A DNA stretch of 15,402 nt from an uncultured Prevotella sp. GTDB taxonomy: Bacteria; Bacteroidota; Bacteroidia; Bacteroidales; Bacteroidaceae. The stretch spans positions 1 through 15,402 of the forward strand of contig UQQN01000057.1 in assembly GCA_900543155.1 (NCBI GenBank), read 5' to 3'. The notes under the pieces are model-generated. The model worked only from the letters and a program-made list of their open reading frames with translations. It was not told where the DNA came from and searched no databases. Positions 13,941 to 15,402 of the stretch are shown here, one piece after another; the first letter of the stretch is position 1; each line of letters starts with the position of its first letter. Made by a program: the position numbers and the translations under genes.

Positions 13941-15155
13941 ATGTGGGATACGAAACAAGCCAAGCGTAAACTCATTTTGCGCATCACCGCTGTTGTGCTC
14001 ACACTCACTTGCTTGGTCGGCGCAGTTACATTTGCCATAGTGAAACGCCCATTCAACAGCGATTTTGAAATAGTCGACCAATTAGGCGGAAATATCTTTC
14101 CCTCTGCCATTCTCTCTGTAGCAACCACCGACACCCAAATAATTCAACCTATCGAGGGCGGTGAGTGTTTAGGCAATGCCAAGTCTGTCTTTGCCATAAA
14201 ACTGCACAATGCCAAAGCAGGTAGCGTACTGCACATTGAACTTGCCGAAACTCCTTTCTACGCACGGTCAGTGAGCACCTTTGTTCTTCCCGAAGCCGAT
14301 ACCGACTACATTGTCTATCCCGATGTCTTATGGCGCTACGATGCCTTGCGAAACAACGAGCAGGCAGAACCCATTAGCATAGTGGCACAAGTTGACATCA
14401 ATGGCAAAGACTGCGGACAGCGTGTACGCACCTTCTCTGTGCGTAGCATCAACGAATGTTTGTTGGGCTACTACAAGCAACTGCCTAATGGTAAACGCCG
14501 CTATGTGAGCACTCGCATGTTCTATGCCGCCTATGTCAACGAAGAGAATCCACAAATCGATAAAATTCTGCGTGAAGCACTCAACACACGCATAGTACGT
14601 CGGTTTTTAGGATACCAGGGCAACGAACAAATGGTAGACAAGCAAGTCTATGCCCTATGGTATGTGTTGCAAAAACGCGCCTTCCGCTATAGTTCTGTTT
14701 CCTATTCAAGCCTTTCGAGCAATGTGGTTTATTCGCAGCGTGTACGCACCTTCGAAGATGCACTCAACTCCTCACAAATAAACTGTGTAGACGGCAGTGT
14801 ACTCTTTGCCTCACTGCTCCGAGCCATCAACATCACACCCGTTTTAGTGCAAATGCCAGGACACATGTTCGTAGGTTACTACACTGACGCTGCTAAAAAG
14901 CACCTCACTTTTCTCGAAACCACCATGATTGGTGATGTAGACCTTGATGACTATTTCCCCGACGAAAAACTCGACTCGGTGAGCACCAAGAAGAGCCAAA
15001 GCGAAATGTCTCGCATCACATTTGAGAAATCAAAGGAATATGCACAACGTGAGTTTGATCGTGTAAAAGCAAATGTGCTATCCAACAAACCCACCTACCT
15101 CTTCGTAGAAATAAACAAAAATGTACGCCGAAACGTACAAAGCATTGGAAAGTAA
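13941..15155 (+). CDS. Membrane-anchored transglutaminase-like protein (404 aa)
   Basis: Residues 12-34 form a membrane anchor or uncleaved signal after a basic start, so the rest is probably periplasmic. Residues 75-168 look beta-rich. The C-terminal half carries a transglutaminase/papain-like core: INCVDGSVLFASLLRAI (280-296) with Cys282 in a C-x-D context, PGHMFVGYY (306-314) with His308, and LTFLETTMIG (322-331). Glu326 takes the place where the family usually has Asp. RTFEDALNSSQ just before the Cys is typical of the group. The gene follows cdsA by 42 bases on the same strand and may be the last gene of the operon. Function is unknown; peptidase, amidase or inactive binding roles are all possible. 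Confidence 0.8.
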   Translation: MWDTKQAKRKLILRITAVVLTLTCLVGAVTFAIVKRPFNSDFEIVDQLGGNIFPSAILSVATTDTQIIQPIEGGECLGNAKSVFAIKLHNAKAGSVLHIELAETPFYARSVSTFVLPEADTDYIVYPDVLWRYDALRNNEQAEPISIVAQVDINGKDCGQRVRTFSVRSINECLLGYYKQLPNGKRRYVSTRMFYAAYVNEENPQIDKILREALNTRIVRRFLGYQGNEQMVDKQVYALWYVLQKRAFRYSSVSYSSLSSNVVYSQRVRTFEDALNSSQINCVDGSVLFASLLRAINITPVLVQMPGHMFVGYYTDAAKKHLTFLETTMIGDVDLDDYFPDEKLDSVSTKKSQSEMSRITFEKSKEYAQREFDRVKANVLSNKPTYLFVEINKNVRRNVQSIGK

Positions 15156-15176
15156 AAGAACTATGCTTTAAAAGCA

Positions 15177-15231
15177 TGGCTCTAAAATATGATTTTAGGG
15201 TGGCTCTAAAAAACGATTTTTAGAACCACCC
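15177..15231. repeat. Paired TCTAAAA palindromes; the second is a terminator-like hairpin
   Basis: TGGCTCTAAAA occurs at 15177-15187 and 15201-15211. The first copy forms CTAAAA/TTTTAG (15182-15198). The second forms a 15-bp stem (15198-15212 with 15217-15231, one C/A mismatch) capped by ACGA. The stem closes the operon, but the T-run lies inside the 3' arm rather than after it. The motif resembles that at 3691-3712. Confidence 0.6.
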
Positions 15232-15330
15232 TTAAAAAATCTCCATTCAAACATTGCAATTAATTTTTACACAGAAAGCACTTTATAACTAAAATGTTCT
15301 AACTTTCGCACTTTTGAATGCTGCAAGCAC

Positions 15331-15338
15331 TACCTTTG
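15331..15338 (+). promoter_or_regulatory. -7 promoter element for a gene beyond the window
   Basis: TACCTTTG matches TAnnTTTG and predicts a start near 15344. A TTTG at 15313-15316 is only 14 bases upstream, so the -33 match is poor. The remaining bases to 15402 contain no reading frame of note. Confidence 0.4.
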
Positions 15339-15402
15339 TAACAGAAATATTGCTGTCCGGTAAAACTTTTTTAAGCAAAATAAATTAGGGCTGTCACTTC
15401 TC

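Overview
The window reads as a chromosomal segment from a member of the Bacteroidota, most likely order Bacteroidales and Prevotella-like. The evidence is the repeated occurrence of the Bacteroidota -7 promoter element TAnnTTTG, the lack of Shine-Dalgarno motifs before start codons, typical Bacteroidales signal peptides ending in AQ or AQAQ, and the gene order rsfS-ftsH-cdsA. No strain or species can be named from the sequence alone.

Layout. Bases 1-104 are the 3' end of the RNase P RNA gene (rnpB). A gene-poor stretch of about 900 bases follows. It is bounded by a 34-base inverted repeat (137-170 and 844-877) and holds a consensus promoter, an 11-bp tandem repeat and hairpins. Next come two secreted proteins on the + strand: a 220-residue conserved Bacteroidales type (1004-1666), and a 581-residue protein with a long Pro/Lys/Thr linker and a C-terminal transglutaminase-like Cys-His-Asp domain (1931-3676). 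A strong bidirectional terminator (3721-3769) separates these from a convergent gene for a TerB-like-domain protein of unknown function (3858-5252, - strand).

From a divergent promoter region, cysQ (5590-6369) and an SLC13/DASS-type permease (6444-8000) run together and end in a clear terminator. This pair resembles part of a sulfate-assimilation cluster, but cysC, cysD and cysN do not follow. A gene-free stretch of about 1 kb (8001-9001) holds a promoter-like element, several strong or alternative RNA hairpins and a terminator at 8827-8864, and is the best candidate here for an uncharacterised structured RNA. It precedes dacB (PBP4-type D,D-carboxypeptidase, 9002-10267).

The last block is one apparent operon driven from about 10294-10326: rsfS (ribosome silencing), ftsH (membrane AAA protease), cdsA (CDP-diacylglycerol synthase, overlapping ftsH by 8 bases) and a membrane-anchored second transglutaminase-like protein (13941-15155). 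The operon joins translation control, membrane proteolysis and phospholipid synthesis. The two transglutaminase-like proteins are each followed by similar small TCTAAAA palindromes. The window ends in non-coding sequence with a promoter-like box and possibly the edge of an insertion element.

Most protein-coding content is ordinary housekeeping. The less explained parts are the inverted-repeat element near the start, the structured RNA region before dacB, the two transglutaminase-like proteins and the TerB-domain protein. No tRNA, CRISPR array or intact transposase gene was seen.
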